Below, one piece after another: positions 1 to 5,519 of a DNA stretch of 6,294 nt. The DNA comes from an uncultured Collinsella sp. (lineage in GTDB: Bacteria; Actinomycetota; Coriobacteriia; Coriobacteriales; Coriobacteriaceae). Positions within the stretch are counted from its first letter, which is position 1. Every line of letters begins with the position of its first letter. The translations under genes were made by a program, and so were the position numbers. The notes under the pieces were generated by a model. It worked only from the letters and a program-made list of their open reading frames with translations. It did no database searches and was not told where the DNA came from. The stretch is taken from positions 1 through 6,294 of the forward strand of contig CABRYP010000050.1 in the NCBI GenBank assembly GCA_902475245.1, given 5' to 3'.

Positions 1-127
1 TTTCTTTGAATAGGGCAACAGACAGGGCTTGCTGTCAGAGTTCGTGTCTTATAGGAATAATCCAATTCACGCCGCGTTACATCTAGTCTGCTCTTTATAC
101 TCGGATATAAACACTAAGGAGGCAGTC

Positions 128-235
128 ATGTTTTGGTGCTATGTCCAGCTTGATGATGGCACCGAGTTTGCCTACTCAGAGACAAGAGAAGACGGAACGG
201 TTCGCGTAGCCGTCGAGCGCCCGATTGAGACATGA
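128..235 (+). CDS. Short 35-aa ORF, head of an antitoxin-like/regulatory partner family
   Basis: I start this gene at the ATG at 128 because GGAGG lies at 118-122 with a 5-nt gap; the in-frame ATG at 29 has no such site. The product is 35 aa, acidic, and begins M-F-W-C-Y-V-Q-L-D-D-G. It resembles, from memory, the first third of an unnamed small protein family (about 80-90 aa) encoded after HTH regulators in gut Firmicutes and Actinobacteria, so it may be a truncated member; that link is inference. Its stop overlaps the next start as ATGA (232-235), which implies translational coupling to the nucleotidyltransferase. The SD and first codons are nearly the same as those of the ORF at 3681. A TATACT at 96-101 could be a -10, but I see no good -35. 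No catalytic motif is visible. The reading frame is fairly sure; the function is unknown. Confidence 0.6.
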   Translation: MFWCYVQLDDGTEFAYSETREDGTVRVAVERPIET

Positions 236-531
236 TTTCGCCTACCGACATATCCACCGCGGTCTCCCGCGTACTGGCTCAATACGACGTCAGCGAAGCA
301 TATTTATTTGGCTCGTTTGCCCGAGGCGAGCAAACGCCCGATAGCGATATTGACTTGCGCCTAGTCTGCGGCAACACCATGACGTTCGGCACGCTTTACG
401 AAATCTCCCATGAGCTTGAGAAAGAACTTGGGCGAAAGGTCGATATCGTCACCAACCCACCAGAGCACATGCGCCCGACCTTCCGCAAAAGCATCGAACA
501 GGAAGAGGTGCGCATCTATGAAGTGCTGTAA
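232..531 (+). CDS. MNT-type minimal nucleotidyltransferase, TA-like
   Basis: This 99-aa protein is a minimal nucleotidyltransferase of the pol-beta superfamily. The nucleotide-binding GSFARG is at residues 27-32, the paired metal-binding aspartates of SDIDL are D39 and D41, and a third acidic residue D71 lies in KVDIVT, so the active site looks intact. Length fits stand-alone MNT proteins. In the known HEPN/MNT systems the MNT protein is the antitoxin and adds AMP to a HEPN RNase toxin; no HEPN motif (RxxxxH) partner is seen beside it here. The gene is coupled by a 4-nt ATGA overlap to the ORF before it and overlaps the ORF after it by 14 nt, so all three look like one operon ending at the terminator at 753. 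It may act as an antitoxin-like modifier or as a toxin that modifies tRNA or protein. The enzyme fold is confident; the target is unknown. Confidence 0.88.
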   Translation: MISPTDISTAVSRVLAQYDVSEAYLFGSFARGEQTPDSDIDLRLVCGNTMTFGTLYEISHELEKELGRKVDIVTNPPEHMRPTFRKSIEQEEVRIYEVL

Positions 532-706
532 ACAGGACGGGGAGCTTGCGAATACTAGCCCTCAAACTTTTCCTTCCAAAGAACCCAACCCGGAGACCCT
601 CGAGGCCATCCGCGAAGGTGACGCATTCTTTGCAGCAAGGGAGTCCGGTCGCTTCGACAACGGCGCCGATCTAATCGATGCAGCTCTAAAAGCTCCTGAA
701 GCGTGA
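518..706 (+). CDS. 62-aa ORF with RelB/DinJ-like antitoxin tail
   Basis: I choose the ATG at 518 because an AGAGG lies at 504-508 with about 9 nt spacing, and it overlaps the end of the nucleotidyltransferase by 14 nt, which suits coupled translation. An in-frame ATG at 410 lies inside the nucleotidyltransferase and gives residues unlike any family. The product is 62 aa. Its second half (residues about 22-58) contains LEAIREGDAFF and GRFDNGADLIDAAL, which resemble the C-terminal toxin-binding part of RelB/DinJ antitoxins. The usual N-terminal ribbon-helix-helix segment is not visible, so it is a truncated antitoxin, a 3' remnant, or a small free-standing antitoxin. Its last dozen residues also resemble those of the 61-aa ORF at 3681. 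No RelE/YafQ toxin follows; a terminator does. Family assignment is tentative. Confidence 0.5.
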   Translation: MKCCKQDGELANTSPQTFPSKEPNPETLEAIREGDAFFAARESGRFDNGADLIDAALKAPEA

Positions 707-752
707 GAGAATTTAACCACCGAAGAGACTGTCGTCTTGGAGGTGCCAGATC

Positions 753-778
753 GGCGAGGTACGTACCTCGCCATTTTT
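753..778 (+). terminator. Intrinsic terminator on a perfect 20-bp palindrome
   Basis: Bases 753-762 and 763-772 are exact reverse complements, giving an 8-10 bp GC-rich stem with at most a 4-nt loop, followed by five T (774-778). It lies 47 nt after the stop of the 62-aa ORF and closes the nucleotidyltransferase operon. The left flank lacks a clean A run, so termination should work mainly on + strand transcripts. Confidence 0.88.
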
Positions 779-789
779 GTACGATTTGA

Positions 790-809
790 TCAAATGTCTA
801 AGCATTTGA
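790..809. promoter_or_regulatory. Inverted repeat TCAAATG-N6-CATTTGA
   Basis: Seven-base arms at 790-796 and 803-809 match perfectly around a 6-nt spacer. It is AT-rich and lacks a T run, so it looks more like a binding site for a dimeric regulator than a terminator. It lies about 80 nt upstream of the probable promoter of the ATPase operon. The regulator is unknown and the site could be chance. Confidence 0.35.
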
Positions 810-840
810 ACCTGCATATCGACGAGGTCGGCAATGCGGA

Positions 841-869
841 TAAGCCTTTTCTGCCTAGTGGCAGGCTTA
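841..869. promoter_or_regulatory. Two-tier dyad upstream of the ATPase promoter
   Basis: TAAGCC (841-846) pairs with GGCTTA (864-869), and inside it TGCC (852-855) pairs with GGCA (860-863) around a TAGT loop. It lies just upstream of the extended -10 at 889-897. It could be an operator or a weak second terminator insulating the operon; no T run follows, which favours a protein site. Confidence 0.35.
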
Positions 870-888
870 ATTCGCGATATCCTTCATG

Positions 889-897
889 TGTTATACT
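889..897 (+). promoter_or_regulatory. Extended -10 promoter for the ATPase operon
   Basis: TGTTATACT contains the TG-N extension followed by TATACT (892-897), five of six bases of the sigma-70/HrdB -10 consensus. No good -35 lies at normal distance, as is usual for extended -10 promoters. Transcription would start near 904, about 34 nt before the ATG at 938. It is the best promoter candidate in the 231-nt gap. Confidence 0.5.
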
Positions 898-937
898 TGA
901 GCCATAAATTCTGTTTCAAGTATTCGAAAGGCTTGAG

Positions 938-2113
938 ATGAAGTTGTTAAAGGTTTGCTTCGACCATCTCTCGATGTTCGAAGACGGGTTATTCGAAATC
1001 GACCTGTTCGCCTCCGACCGCGTGACGGCCTCCGATGAGTCGGCTTTCGAACTGGCGGACCATCTCTACGTGAATAGCGTCGTTGCGCTGGCGGGCATTA
1101 ACGCTACGGGCAAGACAACAGCACTGAACCTGCTGGAGCTCGCCTGCCGCATTGTTGACGGCTCTCCGGCGCGCGGCGGCGGGCTCCCATCAACGTTCCC
1201 CGCCGCGTTCGACGGCCCGTCCAAGCTCAAGTGCGTCATATGGCACGCAGATCGTCTTTACTTGCTCGAGTCGGTGCTGCAGACTGTCGAAGGAGGCGAC
1301 GACGGTCCCGAGCTGACGTTCTCCGATGAGGTGATTTCTTCGCTGCCAGCCAAGGCCCTCAAGCGCTCGACCCTGGCATCCTGGGCCGAAATCGAGAAAC
1401 TCGCGTCCCCGCTGTGCGACCGTGCTCAGATGCCGGACTCTTGGGCGGCGCTTACGCCGCCTGACGTTTCCGTCGCAGCCGCTGTGCTCGCCAAGGACTT
1501 CGGCCATCGCATCCGAGCGATAGCATTGCGCGACGGTGGCTTCCGCCTCACTGAGCAATTCAACGGTCTCGACGACGTGCTTCGTGTTTTCGACTCTGGC
1601 ATCGAGCACCTCGAGGTCCGGGACTCCGGTCGCGCCTTCGTACTGACGTTTACAGGTCGCGAGCCCATCACGATCTCCGAGCGGGGGCTCACCGAGGTAC
1701 TCTCCTCCGGCACTGTACGTGGCCTAGGGCTGGTGCAGCGCGCAATGAGGGTACTGCGCTCCGGCGGCTACCTTTTAGTCGACGAGGTGGAGAACCACCT
1801 TAACCGCCAACTGGTTAACGTCGTGCTTGATCTGTTTGCCGCCCGCGGGACCAACCCCAACGGCGCGACGCTGGTTTTCACGACTCACTACCCGCAGCTC
1901 CTCGATCACGTGCATCGCAAGGACAACGTGTTCTTTCTCGCCCGACGCAACAGCGGTGCGCGCGTGGTGAAGTACGCCGACCGCGTGAAACGCATCGAGA
2001 ACAAGAAATCGGAGGTATTCGCCTCGAACTTTGTGAAGGGGACCGCTCCGCGCTACGCCGACGTGCGCACGCTTAAAGAGCTCGTCGCAGAGGAGGTGTC
2101 CGATGAGCGGTGA
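938..2113 (+). CDS. ABC/OLD-like AAA family ATPase of a two-gene defence-type operon
   Basis: This 391-aa soluble protein is an ABC/SMC-related ATPase of the AAA_15/AAA_21 type. The Walker A motif GINATGKTT is at residues 53-61, an ABC-signature-like LSSGT at 255-259, Walker B YLLVDEVEN at 278-286 with D282 and E283, and a switch histidine in FTTH at H317. The insert between Walker A and signature (about 80-250) is short and carries no recognised domain; no nuclease domain is fused. AAAGG about 8 nt upstream supports the ATG at 938. The gene overlaps the next by 11 nt, so the two products are probably made together. In related systems (PARIS AriA, RloA, the ATPase part of OLD) such ATPases assemble, sense phage proteins or DNA ends and release or activate a partner effector. 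That role here is inferred from architecture only. Third-position G/C bias is high, so it is not foreign-looking. Confidence 0.88.
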   Translation: MKLLKVCFDHLSMFEDGLFEIDLFASDRVTASDESAFELADHLYVNSVVALAGINATGKTTALNLLELACRIVDGSPARGGGLPSTFPAAFDGPSKLKCVIWHADRLYLLESVLQTVEGGDDGPELTFSDEVISSLPAKALKRSTLASWAEIEKLASPLCDRAQMPDSWAALTPPDVSVAAAVLAKDFGHRIRAIALRDGGFRLTEQFNGLDDVLRVFDSGIEHLEVRDSGRAFVLTFTGREPITISERGLTEVLSSGTVRGLGLVQRAMRVLRSGGYLLVDEVENHLNRQLVNVVLDLFAARGTNPNGATLVFTTHYPQLLDHVHRKDNVFFLARRNSGARVVKYADRVKRIENKKSEVFASNFVKGTAPRYADVRTLKELVAEEVSDER

Positions 2114-2633
2114 TAACGGTTTTCGCTTTGCGGGATATCATCCGATCATCTCCTGCGAGGGAACAGCGGAACAGGTGGCCGTGGACATTCTCCTCGAGGC
2201 GGACGCGCTCGTCTTTTCAGAGGCCGACGTCGTGGACGTCACCCGCCTGCGCAAAGCCTCCGATATCCAAGATAACTACCTCAACTTAGACTATGACTGG
2301 CCAGTCTGCATCGTCAGGGTGCTGGACTCGAGGAAAGAACGCTTCAAACTCGGCAACCTGTACGCCGGCCGCTTCCCGGTGGTTAGCTACGTGACCCATC
2401 CCGAGATAGAGGTGCTGACCATTATTCGAGAGGGCTCGTGGAGACGCTGGCACGGCGGACGCATGAAACCGAGCGACTTCTGCAAACAGGAGCTCGGCAT
2501 GCACGAGGTAAAGAGGGAAGGCTTCCTCAAAAGTTATTGGGATGCCGATTCGCTTACGGAAGCCGCCAGGGAATACAAACGACTTTCGAAGATCCCCAAG
2601 GGCGAGTTGTGCCTGGCAGACCTCATCCGGTAA
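2103..2633 (+). CDS. TOPRIM-like partner protein of the AAA ATPase, candidate effector
   Basis: The start at 2103 is fixed by AGGAGG at about 2090-2095 and by the 11-nt overlap with the ATPase. The 176-aa product has no signal peptide or membrane segment. Residues 14-30 read as a hydrophobic strand, then CEG (18-20), then a helix, matching the first TOPRIM motif with E19 as the catalytic glutamate. A second strand ends at D75 (VRVLDSR), where the DxD of TOPRIM enzymes would be, but the second position is R77, not D. A THPEIEVL segment (98-105) resembles the acidic NPCFE-type motif of RloB proteins. The C-terminal half is rich in K and R, suggesting nucleic acid binding. It could be the effector of a PARIS/RloAB-like system; it is shorter than AriB (DUF4435). 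I recognise no named family with certainty; the real gene call is strong, the fold moderate. Confidence 0.8.
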   Translation: MSGDNGFRFAGYHPIISCEGTAEQVAVDILLEADALVFSEADVVDVTRLRKASDIQDNYLNLDYDWPVCIVRVLDSRKERFKLGNLYAGRFPVVSYVTHPEIEVLTIIREGSWRRWHGGRMKPSDFCKQELGMHEVKREGFLKSYWDADSLTEAAREYKRLSKIPKGELCLADLIR

Positions 2634-2979
2634 AGGCTTGCAGCCACCGCAATACCCATAACGCTTCCCAAGACTACCGGCTGCCGCTTGATTGCCCTTT
2701 TCTCGGCGCTTTTCTTGCCGTGCACAACACAGCCATAACGCCCATTTCCGGAAGTGCGGGGAAAAATCGCAACCAGCCGAGCACAAACCAAATTTTGGCG
2801 TCAAAACCGCAGGTCACGAAAGGGTATAACCGGGGTCTGGTTGGCGGAACTCGGTCTTCCCCCGCACTTCCGAACTCGGAGAGTCTTAGAAGCCAGTATT
2901 GAATATCGGCAGCCACTTGCCGAAAATCCATTTGAGGGAATCCGTATCGTCGATATCATTCGAGAGGGGATGACGGACG
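2634..2979. other. 345-nt non-coding gap holding a structured element
   Basis: Open frames cross this gap on both strands, but none has a ribosome binding site or protein-like composition. The main content is the hairpin element at 2749-2872. The last 80 nt hold a possible promoter for the HTH gene (TTGAGG at 2932-2937, TATCAT at 2954-2959, 16-nt spacer), but it would start transcription almost on the SD at 2964-2969, so it is weak. No clear terminator follows the ATPase-partner operon. Confidence 0.6.
2749..2872. repeat. Imperfect long hairpin, probable dispersed intergenic element
   Basis: The ends are a perfect 13-bp inverted pair: CGGAAGTGCGGGG at 2749-2761 and its complement at 2860-2872. 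The pairing continues with one bulge (AA/TT), then again inside with CGC/GCG (2768-2770, 2844-2846) and AACCAG/CTGGTT (2771-2776, 2837-2842). The centre holds a near-palindrome at 2789-2799. The 124-bp span has no start site or coding bias. Its shape fits a REP/MITE-like palindromic unit; I also have an uncertain memory of similar sequence spurious-translated in Collinsella genomes. A single copy is seen here, so copy number is unproven. Confidence 0.55.
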
Positions 2980-3669
2980 ATGATCCACGCCTACAGTGAG
3001 ATGTATCTCGAGGATGCCATGAGAACGCTGGGCGAGGCGGTCGATTTTGCCCTCTGTGACCAAGGGCTGACTCCGGCCGAGTTGACGGCCATCCTGTCGA
3101 ACGCTTTTGAGATGAAACAGTTTGAGCGCGGTACGCCTCTCGTCGTCTGCGGCATGGCGGGCGACGAGCTCGCGCGCGATATTATCGCCCATGCGGGACT
3201 GACCCCCGTCAAATGCAGGGAGACCTATCCGTTCGACCGTTCGCCTCAGTATTGGGCGGGGTGGGTTATGGCCTATACACAATGGATGAGCAGCTTGGGC
3301 TTTAATAAGCTACTCGAAGTCGCTCCGCTCGATTGGATCATCGGCTCGTATCATCCGCTCCACGAGGCCTCCGAAGATAAATTCGCCCAGATTGTCATCG
3401 AAAAATGGAACAACGCCCAGGCAGACAAATAGGGCCTCAAGGCGGCACGAAAGGCTGCCGGACTAACGCAAAAACAGCTCGCCGCCCAATCGGGGGTCAA
3501 GCTTCGCGCCATACAACTCTACGAGCAGAACCAACTCGACCTACGCCGCGCCTCGGTCTCCTCGGCATTGGCGCTTGCAAATGCCCTAGACTGCGCCATC
3601 GAAGACCTCGTCTGGCAACCGGTTGCCCTGGAGTACGACTCGCGGGCTATTCCATCCATAGAGCTATAA
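2980..3669 (+). pseudogene. HTH (XRE) regulator split by an in-frame amber codon
   Basis: One frame runs 230 codons with a single TAG at 3430-3432 (codon 151). The first 150 codons match, from memory, the N-terminal part of a common unnamed regulator family of gut bacteria: the YSEMYLEDAM start, QFERG with a following GMAGDELA, then a WAGWVMAYTQW stretch. After the stop, 78 more codons in the same frame encode a textbook XRE helix-turn-helix (LKAARKAAGLTQKQLAAQSG, then QLYEQ, then an A-rich helix and IEDLVWQ), ending at TAA 3667-3669. The HTH part has no start codon or SD of its own. So the DNA-binding domain is made only by readthrough or not at all. I start at ATG 2980 because GAGGGG lies at 2964-2969. 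The gene sits directly upstream of the ORF at 3681 and the Fic gene, and would be their regulator if whole. A sequencing error at the TAG is possible. Confidence 0.82.
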
Positions 3670-3680
3670 AGGAGGCAGAC

Positions 3681-3866
3681 ATGCTTTGGAGCAATGTTCA
3701 ACAAGATGACGGCGCTGATTGCGTTGCTCAAGAAGATCATTCAACTGCGCACGTGGCAAATTCAGCATCACTGATTTTGCGCGACGGCGCCACGTTAATC
3801 GACGAAGCTGTTCGGCTAACCATTGCGGGCATGCCCAACGCGCTCAGGCTCTTGGAGAACTCATGA
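3681..3866 (+). CDS. 61-aa candidate antitoxin coupled to Fic/Doc toxin
   Basis: GGAGG at 3671-3675 with a 5-nt gap fixes the ATG at 3681, 11 nt after the stop of the HTH frame. The stop overlaps the Fic start as ATGA (3863-3866), the usual antitoxin-before-toxin coupling. The first ten residues (M-L-W-S-N-V-Q-Q-D-D-G) match the 35-aa ORF at 128, and the shared leader and start are 25 of 30 identical bases. After about residue 15 the match ends, and the tail holds DGATLIDEAVRL, which resembles NGADLIDAAL of the ORF at 518. It therefore looks like a composite of the two small ORFs that flank the nucleotidyltransferase. Neither Phd nor a full RelB fold can be seen. By position it is the antitoxin candidate for Fic; by composition it could be a decayed relic whose only remaining role is coupling. 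Confidence 0.6.
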   Translation: MLWSNVQQDDGADCVAQEDHSTAHVANSASLILRDGATLIDEAVRLTIAGMPNALRLLENS

Positions 3867-4378
3867 CGACGGTCGCGCCGCGCCGGGCACATCCGTTCGC
3901 ACCGCTCGTGCTCGACGATGCCGGTTCGCTCGAAGCTATGGCCGCGGCCGTGATGCGTCTACACAGCACGCTGATGACCGTCGGGCGCTGCTATACGACC
4001 GACGCCGCGGGCGACCGTGCCGCACTTGAGCTTGGACGCGTCGAGTCCGTACTTGCAGGTTCATTCTGTACGATATTCGGCCAATCGCCGGCCGATCGCT
4101 TCGCAGACATCTTTGACCAGGTCGCCTACGTGGCCGAGCACATGGTCAAGGACCACATCTTTGAGGACGGCAACAAACGCACCAGCCTTGTCTTTGCGTT
4201 GTCCGTCTTAAGGTTCGCCGGCACTCCGGTCGTGCTGTCCGATGGCCCCGAGCCCAAAGACAATCAATACTATGCCTGGATCCAGGACCTCGTTTCCAGT
4301 CGCCGCACGACCAGCGAGCTAGCCGAAGAGCTGCGCCGCGGTTGTGTTGTAGGCTCGGGCGACCCCTCGCGCGTATAG
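3863..4378 (+). CDS. Fic/Doc family toxin, Doc-type motif
   Basis: This 171-aa protein has the Fic core motif HIFEDGNKR at residues 98-106 (H98, F100, D102, N104, K105, R106), followed by the helix TSLVFALSVLRF. The -NK- in place of -NG- is the Doc signature; P1 Doc uses it to phosphorylate elongation factor EF-Tu, whereas HPFxxGNGR Fic enzymes add AMP. Doc itself is about 126 aa, so this protein carries an extra N-terminal stretch of about 30 aa. The ATG at 3863 is chosen from the ATGA overlap and the GGAG at 3854-3857; a longer frame opens at 3719 but lies inside the previous ORF. No (S/T)xxxE(G/N) inhibitory helix is evident. Catalytic residues look intact, so the toxin may be active while its upstream regulator is broken. 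A DUF3825 gene follows after 45 nt and need not be co-functional. Confidence 0.88.
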   Translation: MTTVAPRRAHPFAPLVLDDAGSLEAMAAAVMRLHSTLMTVGRCYTTDAAGDRAALELGRVESVLAGSFCTIFGQSPADRFADIFDQVAYVAEHMVKDHIFEDGNKRTSLVFALSVLRFAGTPVVLSDGPEPKDNQYYAWIQDLVSSRRTTSELAEELRRGCVVGSGDPSRV

Positions 4379-4423
4379 AATCTAAGCATCCGCACGCCAG
4401 TTATTGAATGGATTGGACACCAT

Positions 4424-5212
4424 ATGGAAATCCCCAGCACCCTGTGCAGCAATGTCTACGACTTTGCGTTTTGCCCCGAGCCCTGTTACGACCGCCTGGC
4501 CGACCTCGCCGATCCCGAGGACTGGGGTCCCAGCAACCGCATCCTCAAAAACTACCTGTCGTTTTCGTTTAGCCGCGCGGTGTTTTTGACCGAGCGCGAC
4601 GTGGACCAGACCGCACCGTCCAACCTGCCGCTGGTGTTCGATGACGACCGCTGCCTGTTTAACACCGGCCTGTATACACGCCGTTACGAGACCATCTACG
4701 GTCTGTTTGAGCCCAACACCAAGCCCGACGCACGCCAGCGCTGGTTTTTGAAGGGCTTCTTTAAGGAGAGCGACCCCATGCTGGTCTCGTTTGAGTACCT
4801 GCCGTGCCGCGTGCGCTTTGCCGAGGACCCCTCCGAGCTCGTCTTTGACTACCGCCTGCCCATCCGTTTCAACATCGACCACATTTTGGGCGACGAGGAA
4901 AACCTGACGCGCATCCCCGCCAGCCTGATGGGGGAGGACAACTCGCTGCTGCTGCGCCGCGCCTTTGAGGGCGCCGTCGTCGAGGCCGCCCGCCGCGCCG
5001 CAGCCAACTACACGCTCGCGGTGCCGCAGTTCTATGGCGGCCGGATCCAGCTGCTGCTGCCGCTGTGCCTAACCGGCAACAAGCCCGAGCTGGCGCTGAC
5101 TATCCAGCGCGAGGACGGCTTTTACGCCGCGCGTACCTGTCTCACGCTCGACATGGCCTACAACAACGCGCGACTTATCTGCCGCCCCGAGACCTCGTGG
5201 ATCAAGCGATAA
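4424..5212 (+). CDS. DUF3825 domain protein
   Basis: The 262-aa product is a full-length DUF3825 protein by recall of the family. It has FNTGLYTRRYETIYGLF (residues 79-95), an RFNIDHILG strand near 148, VPQFYGGRIQLLLPLCL around 200-216, and the highly conserved C-terminal block with TLDMAYNNARLICRPE (241-256). The family has no known activity; members are often near or fused to RNA-linked OST-HTH/LOTUS or NYN domains, a reported association rather than proof. No signal peptide or membrane segment is visible. The ATG at 4424 has only a poor SD (GGA at 4409-4416), so expression may be low. It starts 45 nt after the Fic stop. Codon use strongly favours G/C at third positions, more so than the small ORFs to its left, so it appears to be a resident core-like gene next to accessory ones. 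Confidence 0.85.
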   Translation: MEIPSTLCSNVYDFAFCPEPCYDRLADLADPEDWGPSNRILKNYLSFSFSRAVFLTERDVDQTAPSNLPLVFDDDRCLFNTGLYTRRYETIYGLFEPNTKPDARQRWFLKGFFKESDPMLVSFEYLPCRVRFAEDPSELVFDYRLPIRFNIDHILGDEENLTRIPASLMGEDNSLLLRRAFEGAVVEAARRAAANYTLAVPQFYGGRIQLLLPLCLTGNKPELALTIQREDGFYAARTCLTLDMAYNNARLICRPETSWIKR

Positions 5213-5336
5213 AGGGTGGTTTAGCTGCTGGTTTGTCGGCTGCCCTGATTGCGGTGACGAGGTCTGCGCCCACGATTACGTCAACGATTTTAAAATCGGG
5301 GGCAAAAAGTTCTTGGTAAACCACGCGCGGCTATGA
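5202..5336. other. Short protein-like stretch of unclear strand after DUF3825
   Basis: Two overlapping frames look protein-like. On +, 5226-5336 reads with CPDCG and a further C five residues later, then GGKKFLVNHARL and a stop, but no start codon or SD is present. On -, 5324-5202 begins with GTG just after a stop and gives 40 aa (VYQELFAPDFKIVDVIVGAD and on), overlapping the end of the DUF3825 gene; no SD is seen. Third-position G/C is higher on + (about 69% against 47%). A 14-bp perfect palindrome (CGATTTT-AAAATCG, 5285-5298) sits inside. I cannot say which, if either, is real; it may be a gene fragment. Confidence 0.25.
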
Positions 5337-5340
5337 TAGT
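5313..5340 (+). promoter_or_regulatory. Possible tRNA-Val promoter
   Basis: TTGGTA (5313-5318) and GATAGT (5335-5340) sit 16 nt apart and would start transcription about 16 nt before the mature tRNA. Both boxes match only four of six consensus bases, and an overlapping TATGAT at 5332-5337 gives a spacer too short. Position is the main support. Confidence 0.35.
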
Positions 5341-5362
5341 ATCTCTTTTGCCGAAAGGCGAC

Positions 5363-5437
5363 GGGCGATTGGCTCAGGGGTAGAGCATATCCTTCACACG
5401 GATGGGGTCACAAGTTCGAATCTTGTATCGCCCACCA
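5363..5437 (+). tRNA. tRNA-Val (CAC)
   Basis: The full cloverleaf can be drawn: acceptor arms 5363-5369 and 5427-5433 pair over all seven bases, D stem GCTC/GAGC (5372-5375, 5383-5386), anticodon stem 5388-5392/5400-5404 with one G-U, a 5-nt variable loop, and T stem ACAAG/CTTGT around TTCGAAT. The anticodon loop TTCACAC has CAC at 5395-5397, reading valine GUG codons. Discriminator A5434 and an encoded CCA (5435-5437) complete the gene. Such tRNA 3' ends are common integration targets. Confidence 0.95.
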
Positions 5438-5448
5438 TCAAAAGCACA

Positions 5449-5478
5449 GGTCAGAGGTGTTAAGCCTCTGGCCTTTTT
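5449..5478 (+). terminator. Intrinsic terminator of tRNA-Val
   Basis: GGTCAGAGG (5449-5457) pairs with CCTCTGGCC (5465-5473) over nine pairs including one G-U, with a 7-nt loop, then five T and a second T run after one C. It begins 12 nt past the CCA end of the tRNA. Confidence 0.9.
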
Positions 5479-5483
5479 CTTTT

Positions 5484-5519
5484 TGACACCAAGGGTGACA
5501 CCAAAACTGACACCAAAAA
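5484..5519. repeat. Three 12-bp direct repeats TGACACCAA...
   Basis: TGACACCAAGGG, TGACACCAAAAC and TGACACCAAAAA follow one another with no gap (5484, 5496, 5508). They lie immediately after the tRNA terminator T run. Short tandem sites next to a tRNA could be integrase arm sites, a scar of element excision, or slippage; nothing decides between these. Confidence 0.5.

Noticed and set aside
77..101. TTACAT/TATACT promoter before the first ORF
   Set aside because: The spacer is only 13 nt, too short for a sigma-70 type promoter, so only the -10-like box is noted.
2286..2804. 172-codon minus-strand ORF over the TOPRIM-like gene and gap
   Set aside because: No SD, no protein-like motifs, and it covers a + gene with a strong SD and coupled start.
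2438..2902. 154-codon + ORF overlapping the end of the TOPRIM-like gene
   Set aside because: It is out of frame with the real gene and runs through the hairpin element; low-complexity composition without a start site.
2754..2999. 81-codon + ORF ending inside the HTH gene start
   Set aside because: It begins within the hairpin arm; only its last 30 codons look fluent, and no SD supports it.
3405..3866. Long 153-codon reading of the Fic-upstream ORF
   Set aside because: The upstream part is an out-of-frame reading of the HTH domain; the SD at 3671 fixes the true start at 3681.
4382..4882. 166-codon minus-strand ORF inside DUF3825
   Set aside because: It is the mirror of a gene with strong G/C third-position bias and clear family motifs on the + strand.
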